Positions 1 to 6,005 of a DNA stretch of 9,335 nucleotides are shown piece after piece. A program made the translations under genes and the position numbers. Below the pieces are notes generated by a model that was not told the origin of the DNA, searched no databases, and was given only the letters and a program-made list of their open reading frames with translations. Source of the DNA: an uncultured Bacteroidales bacterium. GTDB lineage: Bacteria; Bacteroidota; Bacteroidia; Bacteroidales; P3. The stretch is from the NCBI GenBank assembly GCA_937886715.1, contig CAKZZD010000047.1, positions 1 through 9,335 on the forward strand, written 5' to 3'. Every line of letters begins with the position of its first letter. Within the stretch, counting starts at the first letter, position 1.

Positions 1-124
1 GTATATGGACCACGAGCTGATGACCATGTGGCTGAGTGTCGACCCGCTGGCGGACGAGTATCCAAGTATAAGTCCGTATGCCTATTGTTCGTGGAATCCG
101 ATTAAATTAGTTGATCCAAACGGA
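1..124 (+). repeat. Rhs core-tip repeat, copy 1 (truncated by window edge)
   Basis: This is the 3' part of the coding repeat shared by all three cassettes, running from ARYMD to the VDPNG junction. It aligns without gaps to 1327-1450 and 2460-2583. In protein, 37 of 41 residues match copy 2 and 31 of 41 match copy 3 (hand counts). Sequence similarity stops at the junction. Confidence 0.85.
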
Positions 125-772
125 GAAGAAATATCAGAACATATTGATGAATATGGATATTTGATTACTCATTATGATGATGGTGATGATGGTGTATATG
201 TTCATACAAATGGAACTACAAAAGCTCAAATTGACCATCAGAGAGAAGTATTAGGAAATACTGGTGGAACGGGATTGTATATTGGCGATTTGGGAGGGGA
301 AATAGACATTACAAGTGTTATGGAAAATAAATTGCAGGAGAGCTCGACAATTGCACAAACATTTCGGGGAGACTCTAAATACTCGTTATATTATGATAAA
401 GTCCATACTGGAGGCGATTGGGATTTAAAGAATAACGAGAAAACCATCTGGGGAGTGGCTTGGGAATATGACAAAACAAACGGAACGCAAACCACTTTTT
501 CATGCAGTCGTTTTTCTAATGCAAATGCAGCAGATGTGGGTAATTATCATGCTGGTTATACGGGTATTATGGCTGGAATTGGGAAATACATATTATGCAA
601 GGGTGCGGGACTAGCAGAAACAGTAAAGTCATTCCGAAATTGGAGAGTATTTGATGGCCTTTATAGAGCCAATAGCTTATTGACGCCTCTTAATCTTAGA
701 TCAGGAGACAGGAAGCGTGATTACATTTTTAATACAATGGGTATGGGTGACGCAAAAAAGGAATTACGATGA
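2..772 (+). CDS. Rhs C-terminal tip with toxin-44-like domain (5' end outside window)
   Basis: The frame is open to the window edge, so this is the 3' part of a longer gene or another short cassette. Numbering from the ATG at position 5, residues 1-40 are the end of an Rhs core (YMDHELMTMWLSVDP... to the junction VDPNG at 36-40). The rest is a variable C-terminal toxin region, AT-rich compared with the Rhs part. Around residues 177-187 it reads DVGNYHAGYTG, then GAG at 200-202, GDRKRDY at 234-240 and GMGDA at 246-250. From memory of the family, this order (GNYxxGxTG, GAG, GDxxxD, GM) resembles the polymorphic toxin 44 class; that is a recollection, not a search result. In known Rhs proteins the core encapsulates the C-terminal toxin and releases it into a competitor. 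The next gene overlaps it by 4 bases (ATGA) and is the candidate immunity gene. The Rhs assignment is firm; the toxin class is moderate. Confidence 0.85.
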   Translation, partial: YMDHELMTMWLSVDPLADEYPSISPYAYCSWNPIKLVDPNGEEISEHIDEYGYLITHYDDGDDGVYVHTNGTTKAQIDHQREVLGNTGGTGLYIGDLGGEIDITSVMENKLQESSTIAQTFRGDSKYSLYYDKVHTGGDWDLKNNEKTIWGVAWEYDKTNGTQTTFSCSRFSNANAADVGNYHAGYTGIMAGIGKYILCKGAGLAETVKSFRNWRVFDGLYRANSLLTPLNLRSGDRKRDYIFNTMGMGDAKKELR

Positions 773-1155
773 AAAAACTGTTTCGTTTTTCTGTGCCTCT
801 TTTCATGTTGGCTATAGTAGTTTTGTCCTGTACCTCTAAAGACAAATCAGAAGGACGTTTCTTACGAACAAAAACCTTAAAAAAAGGATTGTATTTAGAG
901 TGTTATGAAATGGCCAAGGGTGGCGTCTTTTCGGGGAATACATATGGGTATTACTTGACCGACTCAAATCGTTATCTGCAATTTATTGGATTTGTTGGTG
1001 ATAATGAGGTTGTTGATTATCACTTTGAAAATGATAGCAGCGTAATTTTTTTTACAACAAAAACTATTGATCCAGGTTTTCCTGAAGGAGTGCCGTTAAA
1101 AAAAATCAAGTTGCCGAAATTGCGGTATTCAGAAAATGAGGACTGTCCAAGGTAA
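769..1155 (+). CDS. Candidate immunity lipoprotein of cassette 1
   Basis: A 128-residue protein beginning MKKLFRFSVP, followed by a hydrophobic stretch and a lipobox ending VVLSC, with the lipidated cysteine at residue 21. It should therefore be exported and anchored in the periplasm or outer membrane. After the cysteine comes a charged TSKDKSE segment, loosely like the charged lipoprotein surface-export signals of Bacteroidetes; surface exposure is only a possibility. I recognise no domain in the mature part, which is rich in beta-type sequence. Its ATG overlaps the stop of the toxin gene (ATGA), so translation is probably coupled, as expected for toxin/immunity pairs. The immunity role is inferred only from this position. 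A lipoprotein immunity factor would suggest that toxin 1 acts outside the cytoplasm. Confidence 0.75.
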   Translation: MKKLFRFSVPLFMLAIVVLSCTSKDKSEGRFLRTKTLKKGLYLECYEMAKGGVFSGNTYGYYLTDSNRYLQFIGFVGDNEVVDYHFENDSSVIFFTTKTIDPGFPEGVPLKKIKLPKLRYSENEDCPR

Positions 1156-1198
1156 GAAACTGGTTTCTTGACATAGGATAAATAATCTAAGAAACGAC

Positions 1199-2107
1199 AT
1201 GTATATGAGCCAACCTGCACATAAAACAGAGGACGCAAGCAGCACTAAAATTGTGCGGATCCACCCCATCTCCTTCACCGGGAAAGAACGCGATGAGGAA
1301 ACAGGCTACGGATACTTTGGCGCAAGGTACATGGACCACGAACTGATGACGATGTGGCTCAGCGTTGACCCGCTGGCTGACAAGTACCCGTCAATTAGCC
1401 CGTATGCATACTGCGCTTGGAATCCTGTAAAGCTGGTGGATCCAGATGGGAATGAAGCTATTGATAATGACGACTGGTATATTAATAGCAAAGGAGAGGT
1501 GAGATGGTTCAATAGTACTGCAGAAAAATACACATACGAAGGAGAAGAATACTCGCGATATGGACAAACCGCCAGCATGACGAATAGCGATGGTGAATTC
1601 GTCTATGGCGACCAGTATGGTAATACTCACTCGTCAAAACCCTTGCGGGAACTCTCTGTTTCAGAATCTCTGACTGATTTTGAACGCACCATGAGGAATC
1701 CTTTGGTACAAAGCATTCATCAGAGTGCAGCAGATTTTTGGGGACATCCCGTTACGGAAGCAGTTGTGGACGCAGCACTATTTGTCGTAACAGGAGGAAC
1801 AGAGGCTGTTGCCAAAGGTGCTGGCAAAGCATTCATAAAGCATAAAGCCAAGTCCCTTTCCATCAGTCATTCTTCCTCAAATGTTTCGACAACGGCTAGC
1901 CATATTAGAGAATGGTTAGGAGAGGGGTACTGCAAGGTCAACAAACACGGGGACCCAGTATTTACATCAAAAGATAATCTAAGAAAATTTAGAATCGATA
2001 TGAATAATACACAAGGCGATAAGATTCATATGCATTTGGAAAGAAAAACACCGAATGGGAATTGGAAGGATGCAACGCCTACCCATAGATTATATCCTAA
2101 GCAATAA
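1199..2107 (+). CDS. Orphan Rhs tip with RNase-like C-terminal toxin (cassette 2)
   Basis: 302 residues. A short leader (1-25) precedes 59 residues of Rhs core C-terminus (FTGKERDEETG at 26-36 to VDPDG at 80-84). Full Rhs proteins exceed 1000 residues, so this is a displaced tip, not an effector with its own delivery machinery. The frame has a stop at 1169, so the ATG at 1199 (or 1205) is the only reasonable start; no secretion signal is visible. Residues 190-212 form a small hydrophobic, alanine/glycine-rich segment. The last 70 residues hold HGDPVFTSKDN (250-260), FRID, the paired histidines of KIHMHLE (275-281) and HRLYPK (296-301). Conserved His, Lys, Arg and acidic residues at the extreme C-terminus are typical of small metal-independent RNase toxins; it recalls the 'toxin 24' type, with low certainty. 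A small gene follows after 3 bases. It may be expressed or be a silent donor cassette. Confidence 0.85.
   Translation: MYMSQPAHKTEDASSTKIVRIHPISFTGKERDEETGYGYFGARYMDHELMTMWLSVDPLADKYPSISPYAYCAWNPVKLVDPDGNEAIDNDDWYINSKGEVRWFNSTAEKYTYEGEEYSRYGQTASMTNSDGEFVYGDQYGNTHSSKPLRELSVSESLTDFERTMRNPLVQSIHQSAADFWGHPVTEAVVDAALFVVTGGTEAVAKGAGKAFIKHKAKSLSISHSSSNVSTTASHIREWLGEGYCKVNKHGDPVFTSKDNLRKFRIDMNNTQGDKIHMHLERKTPNGNWKDATPTHRLYPKQ
1274..1450 (+). repeat. Rhs core-tip repeat, copy 2
   Basis: 177 bases encoding FTGKE... to DPDG, the same length as copy 3 with no gaps. Similarity to copy 3 begins abruptly at the FTGKE codons and ends at DPDG, so each cassette carries one defined block of homology directly before its toxin. 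Confidence 0.85.
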
Positions 2108-2110
2108 AGC

Positions 2111-2308
2111 ATGAAATACATATCTAATATAAAAGATTTGAGTTTGGTAATCGAAGAGGATTTGCCAGAAATAGGTGCTTACTTATATGTGTATAACTCC
2201 CATGGAGACTGTATCGCAGATTATTTACAAGATGATGTGAATTCTTGCAAAAGGCAAGCCTGCGAGACATTCGGAGTTGCACTCAATAACTGGAAAAAAG
2301 ATAGTTAG
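2111..2308 (+). CDS. Small cytoplasmic candidate immunity protein of cassette 2
   Basis: A 65-residue acidic protein starting 3 bases after the toxin stop, so almost certainly co-translated with it. It has no signal peptide or lipobox, unlike the other two immunity candidates in the array, so it should stay in the cytoplasm. The segment YLYVYNSHGDCIADYLQDD followed by a helix ending FGVALNNW resembles a common small-protein pattern (beta strands, then D-x-LQD, then a helix ending in a G-V-x-x-x-x-W motif) that I recall from genes next to Rhs/CDI-type toxins. That similarity is from memory. Its small size, acidity and location fit inhibition of an intracellular nuclease by direct binding; this is inference. 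Confidence 0.7.
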   Translation: MKYISNIKDLSLVIEEDLPEIGAYLYVYNSHGDCIADYLQDDVNSCKRQACETFGVALNNWKKDS

Positions 2309-2343
2309 TAATCCATAGCCTCATCTTCTCTTGAATAAGATCT

Positions 2344-3180
2344 ATGAACACCATAACAATTGATGGAGTAAAGCGTACTCAACCCATGCGGTTTTGCCCC
2401 TTTGGTTTCACCGGGAAAGAGAAGGACGAGGAAACCGGCTACGGTTATTTTGGCGCGAGGTATATGGACCCCGAGCTGATGACGATGTGGCTGAGTGTTG
2501 ACCCGATGGCTGACAAGTACCCTAATATTTCACCATACAACTATTGCATGGGAAACCCTATCAAGGTGATGGACCCAGATGGTATGGACACATTAGTCTT
2601 CAATAAATACGGCAATTATTCACATAGAATAATAGCAGAAGGTGAGCATGTCGGAAGATATGAGCAGCCCTCGGGCAATCCATATACTTTTACTTTTGCA
2701 GATCCTATTAATGATCCTGTGGCTATCTCGGAAGGCAAAATTACAAAATTACAAATAGTACAGGAAGGTGATATAAGAACGATGCTTCGTGATGCAGGTG
2801 CATTTAGTGATGATAACCGTAAGCGTAAATACGGATACGCAAGAGAAGAGGGTGTTGGATTGGTGGGAGAACTTGACTTTTCAAAGAAAGCAAAAGGGGG
2901 CATGCCAAGTATGTATGGGTCTGATACCTACAAGTCCATTTATTTGATTGATGGTGTGGCTCACAATCCAGAAAATTTTGGCAACTTTCTTTTCGGGGCA
3001 GCAGGTAATGCATTGGGAATTCCCCTTATTGCATTAAAATTGGGAGCTCATTGGAATAGTATTTTTAACAGTAAAGAAAATGGTTATAAACGTCAACTCG
3101 ATTCAAAAGACGACCAGTTTTCAATCAAATGCGGATTCAATCATGCTCAGAGGTATAAATATGGTGCCATAAAAAGATAA
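2344..3180 (+). CDS. Orphan Rhs tip with toxin-44-like domain (cassette 3)
   Basis: 278 residues. The leader (1-21) is unlike that of cassette 2, but from FTGKEKDEETG (22-32) to MDPDG (76-80) it is the same Rhs core tip. By hand count 49 of 59 residues match cassette 2. An in-frame TGA at 2332 makes the ATG at 2344 the natural start. The C-terminal domain contains NFGNFLFGAAGNALGIP (201-217), LGAH (223-226), DSKDDQFSIKCG (243-254) and FNHA (255-258). The order GN-aromatic, GxxGxxxG, GA, D-rich, then a final G-hydrophobic block parallels the toxin of cassette 1 and my memory of the polymorphic toxin 44 class, described as a predicted enzyme of uncertain target. The following gene encodes a lipoprotein. 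No trafficking domain is present, so on its own it is either a donor cassette or an intracellular protein. Confidence 0.85.
   Translation: MNTITIDGVKRTQPMRFCPFGFTGKEKDEETGYGYFGARYMDPELMTMWLSVDPMADKYPNISPYNYCMGNPIKVMDPDGMDTLVFNKYGNYSHRIIAEGEHVGRYEQPSGNPYTFTFADPINDPVAISEGKITKLQIVQEGDIRTMLRDAGAFSDDNRKRKYGYAREEGVGLVGELDFSKKAKGGMPSMYGSDTYKSIYLIDGVAHNPENFGNFLFGAAGNALGIPLIALKLGAHWNSIFNSKENGYKRQLDSKDDQFSIKCGFNHAQRYKYGAIKR
2407..2583 (+). repeat. Rhs core-tip repeat, copy 3
   Basis: 177 bases, gap-free alignment with copy 2. Of the 59 encoded residues, 10 differ, several clustered just before the junction (for example NYCMGNPIKVM against AYCAWNPVKLV). This is the most diverged of the three copies. 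Confidence 0.85.
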
Positions 3181-3184
3181 TCAT

Positions 3185-3190
3185 GGAGGT
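3185..3190 (+). promoter_or_regulatory. Strong Shine-Dalgarno GGAGGT before cassette 3 immunity gene
   Basis: GGAGGT lies 6 bases upstream of the ATG at 3197, an ideal ribosome-binding arrangement. The other genes in this window show no such sequence, in keeping with the general lack of Shine-Dalgarno use in Bacteroidetes. It supports the chosen start of the lipoprotein gene. Confidence 0.5.
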
Positions 3191-3196
3191 AACAAT

Positions 3197-3589
3197 ATGA
3201 AAAAAAATAAAGTCTTGCTTTTATCCATTTTTCTAATGCTTTCATGTGGTTCCTCAGATAACGGTTCTCTGACAAAAAATAATATGGCCCTTTTTGATAG
3301 GTGCACATTGTTTTTTAGGGGAATTGACGACAGTGGATATAATCTATATGCATTAATGATGGCTGATGATTCAAATCAAGGTTGGGTTTTCTTAAATGCA
3401 TGGTACAAGGATATTACGGATTTCCGACTTCTTGCAATGGATTCTGCAAAGGTTGATACTATGCGTGTGCTAGATATATTGTCTGCAGCGACCCGATACG
3501 ATATTCGAGAAATACATCCAATAAAAGAACATTCTCTGAATGTGTATTTAAAAGGGGCGGAAAAACCTATTATTATTTCGCTTGATTGA
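3197..3589 (+). CDS. Candidate immunity lipoprotein of cassette 3
   Basis: A 130-residue protein with an N-terminal export signal, MKKNKVLLLSIFLMLSC, and the lipidated cysteine at residue 17. It is thus predicted to be membrane-anchored and periplasmic (or outer-membrane). The mature part matches no family I know. It contains aromatic-rich segments (FFRGIDDSGYNLYALM; GWVFLNAWY) and ends IIISLD. It starts 16 bases after the toxin gene and has its own GGAGGT ribosome-binding site, so it may be translated independently and strongly. The immunity role is inferred from its place after the toxin gene and the parallel with cassette 1, where the toxin of similar motif order is also followed by a lipoprotein. 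Confidence 0.72.
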   Translation: MKKNKVLLLSIFLMLSCGSSDNGSLTKNNMALFDRCTLFFRGIDDSGYNLYALMMADDSNQGWVFLNAWYKDITDFRLLAMDSAKVDTMRVLDILSAATRYDIREIHPIKEHSLNVYLKGAEKPIIISLD

Positions 3590-3682
3590 TAGGATTTGTA
3601 AGTTTGAATTAGGCATCTCTTGTCAAGCAGAGTTGCTAATATAAGAGATTCATCGCGCATGTGCCCTCTACAAATCCCCTAT
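3589..3682 (+). repeat. Nested inverted repeat after cassette 3
   Basis: Outer arms GGATTTGTA (3592-3600) and TACAAATCC (3669-3677) are exact inverted copies. They extend by a further ATA/TAT pairing if two extra C are looped out. Inside lie a second pair, ATCTCTT (3615-3621) and AAGAGAT (3643-3649), separated by 21 bases. The whole could fold into a long stem with an internal branch. It sits just after the last immunity gene and before the insertion-sequence remnant. It could be a terminator-like structure, a small RNA or the footprint of a small mobile element. No T-run follows, so a simple intrinsic terminator is unlikely. Confidence 0.4.
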
Positions 3683-3766
3683 GGAGTCTTTCAGGGTACC
3701 TGTCGATTTGCATATAATAATTTGCACCGTCGAACACCGAGTTGTTGCAGAGTTGCAGAGTTGTTG

Positions 3767-3957
3767 CCCTGGGAGAAAGGTCTGGTCAAAAACACCAACA
3801 AGCTCATCCAGCAATACATACTGGGCGGCACCGATTTCTCCACTCTGTCTGACGATTACATCCTCCATGTGCAGACCGAGCTCTGCTATGGACTGCGACC
3901 CTGTGGAGCAAACCTCCGACCCAGAAAACTTTTGAATTTCTCCTCCCCGAAACAAAA
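3767..3957 (+). pseudogene. IS30-family transposase C-terminal remnant
   Basis: The translation reads PWEKGLVKNTNKLIQQY, then ILGGTDFSTLSDDYILHVQ, and after an interruption RPRKLLNFSSPKQ. This is the recognisable C-terminal end of IS30-type transposases (WEKGxxENTNGLIRQYxPKGTDF ... NxRPRKxLxxxTP), including the catalytic-glutamate region around ENTN, here read as KNTN. The N-terminal three quarters are missing. About ten extra residues (CYGLRPCGAN) break the usual LNxRPRK join, where CTGCGACCC at 3893 and CTCCGACCC at 3914 look like a 21-base partial duplication. Adding one base to the A-run at 3954-3960 would continue another frame (FFLSLHNSVALRCGIH), suggesting a frameshift too. It is a dead fragment, probably left from an insertion at the edge of the toxin array. 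Confidence 0.6.
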
Positions 3958-3967
3958 AAATTCTTCC

Positions 3968-3975
3968 TATCTTTG
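3968..3975 (+). promoter_or_regulatory. Possible Bacteroidetes -7 element TATCTTTG
   Basis: TATCTTTG is an exact match to the Bacteroidetes -7 consensus TAnnTTTG. It lies about 110 bases before the ATG at 4087 and would drive the three-gene operon. No clear -33 TTTG is seen at the normal spacing, and the same bases are part of the decayed transposase end, so the match may be chance. Confidence 0.3.
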
Positions 3976-4053
3976 CACAACAGTGTTGCACTTCGATGTG
4001 GAATCCACAAAACAGGTTTTCTCCTCCCCCACGCAATAATCCACTGTCCATCT

Positions 4054-4073
4054 GCGTTATATAAATTTAACGC
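4054..4073 (+). promoter_or_regulatory. Palindrome upstream of the 4087 operon (possible operator)
   Basis: GCGTTA (4054-4059) and TAACGC (4068-4073) are perfect inverted arms around an AT-rich 8-base centre, ending 13 bases before the ATG at 4087. The size and symmetry fit a dimeric regulator's binding site or a small leader hairpin. No regulator gene is nearby, so its use is unknown. Confidence 0.35.
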
Positions 4074-4086
4074 AAAAACACACAAT

Positions 4087-4791
4087 ATGAAACGAGCAGA
4101 TTGGATAATGATAGCCTGCGTTGCGGCAGTGCTGGCCCCCTTCTTCATCCCCGCAACAGGATTCTTCGACTGGTTCAACCATGCCACAGCGACCCACCCC
4201 TACATCATGGCCTTCTTCAAATTCGCCATCCTGGCCACATTGGGTGAAATGTTGGCCCTCCGCATCCGCGAAGGTGTGTACAACAAAAAGGGCTTCGGCA
4301 TCGTGCCTCGAATGATGGTTTGGGGATTCCTCGGCATGTGTATCGCCATGGCAATGGTGATTTTCAAAAGCGGTGTGCCGGTGTTCCTTGCCTCGCTTGG
4401 CATCAGTGACCTGCCAACTATCCAAGCCACCTTTGCCGCACCCCAATTGACGTGGGGCAAAGTCGGCATAGCCTTTGCCGTATCGGTGCTGATGAACAGC
4501 ATTTTCGCTCCGGTCATGATGACATTCCACAAGTGCACCGACATGCACATCACGATGAACGGCGGCACGGTGGCCGGTCTTCTGAAGCCCATGAAAATGC
4601 GCCAGATATTCAACACCCTTAACTGGGATGCCCAATGGAACATCGTCATCAAAAAGACCATCCCCCTGTTCTGGTTCCCGGCGCACACCATCACGTTCAT
4701 CCTGCCCGCAAATCTGCAGGTGCTGTTTGCCGCATTGCTTGGCGTGGCCCTCGGTCTGATTCTGGCACTGGCTGGAGGAAGCAAAAAATGA
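4087..4791 (+). CDS. Multi-pass inner-membrane protein, Mpv17/PMP22-like
   Basis: 234 residues with about five or six hydrophobic segments (roughly 6-22, 38-58, 75-93, 124-141, 181-197 and 210-229), so an integral inner-membrane protein. The block NWDAQWNIVIKK at 169-180 followed by TIPLFWFPAHTITF at 181-194 has the N-W...Q-x-x-W...P spacing that recalls the conserved C-terminal signature of the Mpv17/PMP22 family, and similar proteins are widespread in Bacteroidales. The assignment is from memory and the function is unknown. The frame is open upstream, but the ATG at 4087 is chosen because it starts with a charged MKRADW just before the first membrane helix and lies right after the palindrome. 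Its stop overlaps the next ATG by 4 bases, so it is translated together with the porin gene. Confidence 0.75.
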   Translation: MKRADWIMIACVAAVLAPFFIPATGFFDWFNHATATHPYIMAFFKFAILATLGEMLALRIREGVYNKKGFGIVPRMMVWGFLGMCIAMAMVIFKSGVPVFLASLGISDLPTIQATFAAPQLTWGKVGIAFAVSVLMNSIFAPVMMTFHKCTDMHITMNGGTVAGLLKPMKMRQIFNTLNWDAQWNIVIKKTIPLFWFPAHTITFILPANLQVLFAALLGVALGLILALAGGSKK

Positions 4792-6005
4792 AAAAGATAG
4801 GAAAAATCTTAGTTCTGGCGGCGATTGTATCTATAGGCTCCTTCGGAACCGCCTCGGCCCAAGGCTTCAGTCTCGACTGGCACGGCTTCGTCAACCCCCA
4901 CTACTATGCCGACAGCCGCTCGGTGGTAGGCGGTCGCGAAGACATGATGCTGTTCTATCCCAAGCCCATCGTCCTCGACAGCCTCGGTCACGACATCAAC
5001 GACGGATGGCAAGCCAATATGCTGGCTATCACGGCCCGCCTCGGTCTCCGTATCAACGGCCCCGATATGTTGGGAGCCAACACATCGGCCTATGTTGAAG
5101 GCGACTTCACCGGCTCAACCAACGCCTCCATCAACAATCTGCGACTGAGGCATGCCTACATCAACATACAGTGGGAACACCATCGGCTTCTGGCCGGCCA
5201 GTACTGGTACGCGATGGTCATCCACGAAATCATGCCCATGACCAATCCACTGAACATGGGGGCACCCTTCCATCCCTACGCCCGACAACCGCAGGTTCGT
5301 TACGAATACCTCAGCCACGGTTTCGAAGCCGTGGCCGTGGCACAATGGCAACTCGACAATATGAGCCAAGGCCTGCTCAACGGCACCCCAGCCAGCAGCA
5401 CCCTTTTTGCCCGTCATTCGTTGCTGCCCGAACTGACCGGACAGTTGCGTTACCGCCATGGACCGCTGTTCATCGGTGTCGCCGTCAACGCCAAAACCAT
5501 CCAGCCCATAGTGAACACCTCCGGCACCGCCGCTCCAACCTCGCTACACACCTCGATGACCCACTCCCTCTTCGGCAGCCTGACGCTCGACGGCATCGCC
5601 ATCAAGGCACAGACTCTCATCAACAACAGCCTCTACGAAGGATGCTCGATGGGTGGATATATCTTGGCACAAGATATTGGCTCTATGGATTTTATTGCCG
5701 AGGATTGGCACTTCAACACAGTGTGGGTCGACATTGAAAGGAACAAAGGCCACTGGCGTCCAGGCATTTTTCTTGGATATGCCAAAAACATGGACGGAAC
5801 AACCCTTAAAACCGACCCAACCATGCAGTACACCTACTTCGGACGCGGCCACGATATGGCATACCTTTGGCGTGTGCAGCCCCGTCTGACCTACACCACC
5901 ATGAACGGTCTCGGATTCACTGGTGAAGTAGAATATACATACGCCGGATATAATAATCCCGTCGGAAACCTTCGCCTCTCTTTCAGTATAGTTTATGCGT
6001 TCTAA
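4788..6005 (+). CDS. Outer-membrane beta-barrel porin-like protein
   Basis: 405 residues. The signal peptide MKKIGKILVLAAIVSIGS... ends FGTASA, giving a mature protein starting QGFSLDWHGF; the +1 residue is glutamine (residue 25). The remainder alternates polar and hydrophobic residues in beta strands (for example LRLRHAYINIQW, LLAGQYWYAMV, QVRYEYLSHGFEAVAVAQW) and ends SFSIVYAF with a terminal phenylalanine, the usual signal for assembly by the BAM complex. The layout, with an RLRHAYI strand followed by GQYW, resembles DcaP-type porins of Bacteroidetes; the substrate is unknown. The start is set by the signal peptide and by the ATGA overlap with the upstream gene. Its last 11 bases overlap the next gene. 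The operon pairs an inner-membrane and an outer-membrane protein, which might work together, but nothing in the sequence proves this. Confidence 0.82.
   Translation: MKKIGKILVLAAIVSIGSFGTASAQGFSLDWHGFVNPHYYADSRSVVGGREDMMLFYPKPIVLDSLGHDINDGWQANMLAITARLGLRINGPDMLGANTSAYVEGDFTGSTNASINNLRLRHAYINIQWEHHRLLAGQYWYAMVIHEIMPMTNPLNMGAPFHPYARQPQVRYEYLSHGFEAVAVAQWQLDNMSQGLLNGTPASSTLFARHSLLPELTGQLRYRHGPLFIGVAVNAKTIQPIVNTSGTAAPTSLHTSMTHSLFGSLTLDGIAIKAQTLINNSLYEGCSMGGYILAQDIGSMDFIAEDWHFNTVWVDIERNKGHWRPGIFLGYAKNMDGTTLKTDPTMQYTYFGRGHDMAYLWRVQPRLTYTTMNGLGFTGEVEYTYAGYNNPVGNLRLSFSIVYAF

Noticed and set aside
1168..1188. TTGACA at 1168-1173 as a classic -35 box before cassette 2.
   Set aside because: No -10 box at 16-18 bases, and this phylum uses different promoter elements.
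2322..2341. Weak inverted repeat ATCTT/AAGAT between immunity gene 2 and cassette 3.
   Set aside because: Five AT-rich pairs and no T-tract; expected by chance in such sequence.
1..3589. The three Rhs tips read as complete, self-delivered effectors.
   Set aside because: Cassettes 2 and 3 lack the large Rhs shell and any secretion or trafficking domain, and cassette 1 is cut by the window edge, so delivery cannot be claimed from this sequence.
3744..3759. Tandem GTTGCAGA repeat (two units) before the transposase remnant.
   Set aside because: Only two short units, likely a replication-slip scar at the edge of the decayed element; not a repeat array or CRISPR.
3620..4039. A 139-codon open frame after cassette 3 read as an intact gene.
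   Set aside because: Only its middle matches an IS30 transposase end; the first 49 codons cross the inverted repeat and have no protein-like character, and the end is out of frame with the expected continuation.
3668..4187. Overlapping minus-strand open frames across the IS remnant and the start of the membrane-protein gene.
   Set aside because: They are rich in Cys, Arg and Gln with no family resemblance and lie antisense to recognisable coding sequence.
4057..4784. Two long minus-strand frames opposite the Mpv17-like gene.
   Set aside because: The plus strand gives a coherent membrane protein with conserved motifs and a start coupled to the porin; the antisense frames are composition artefacts of GC-rich codons.
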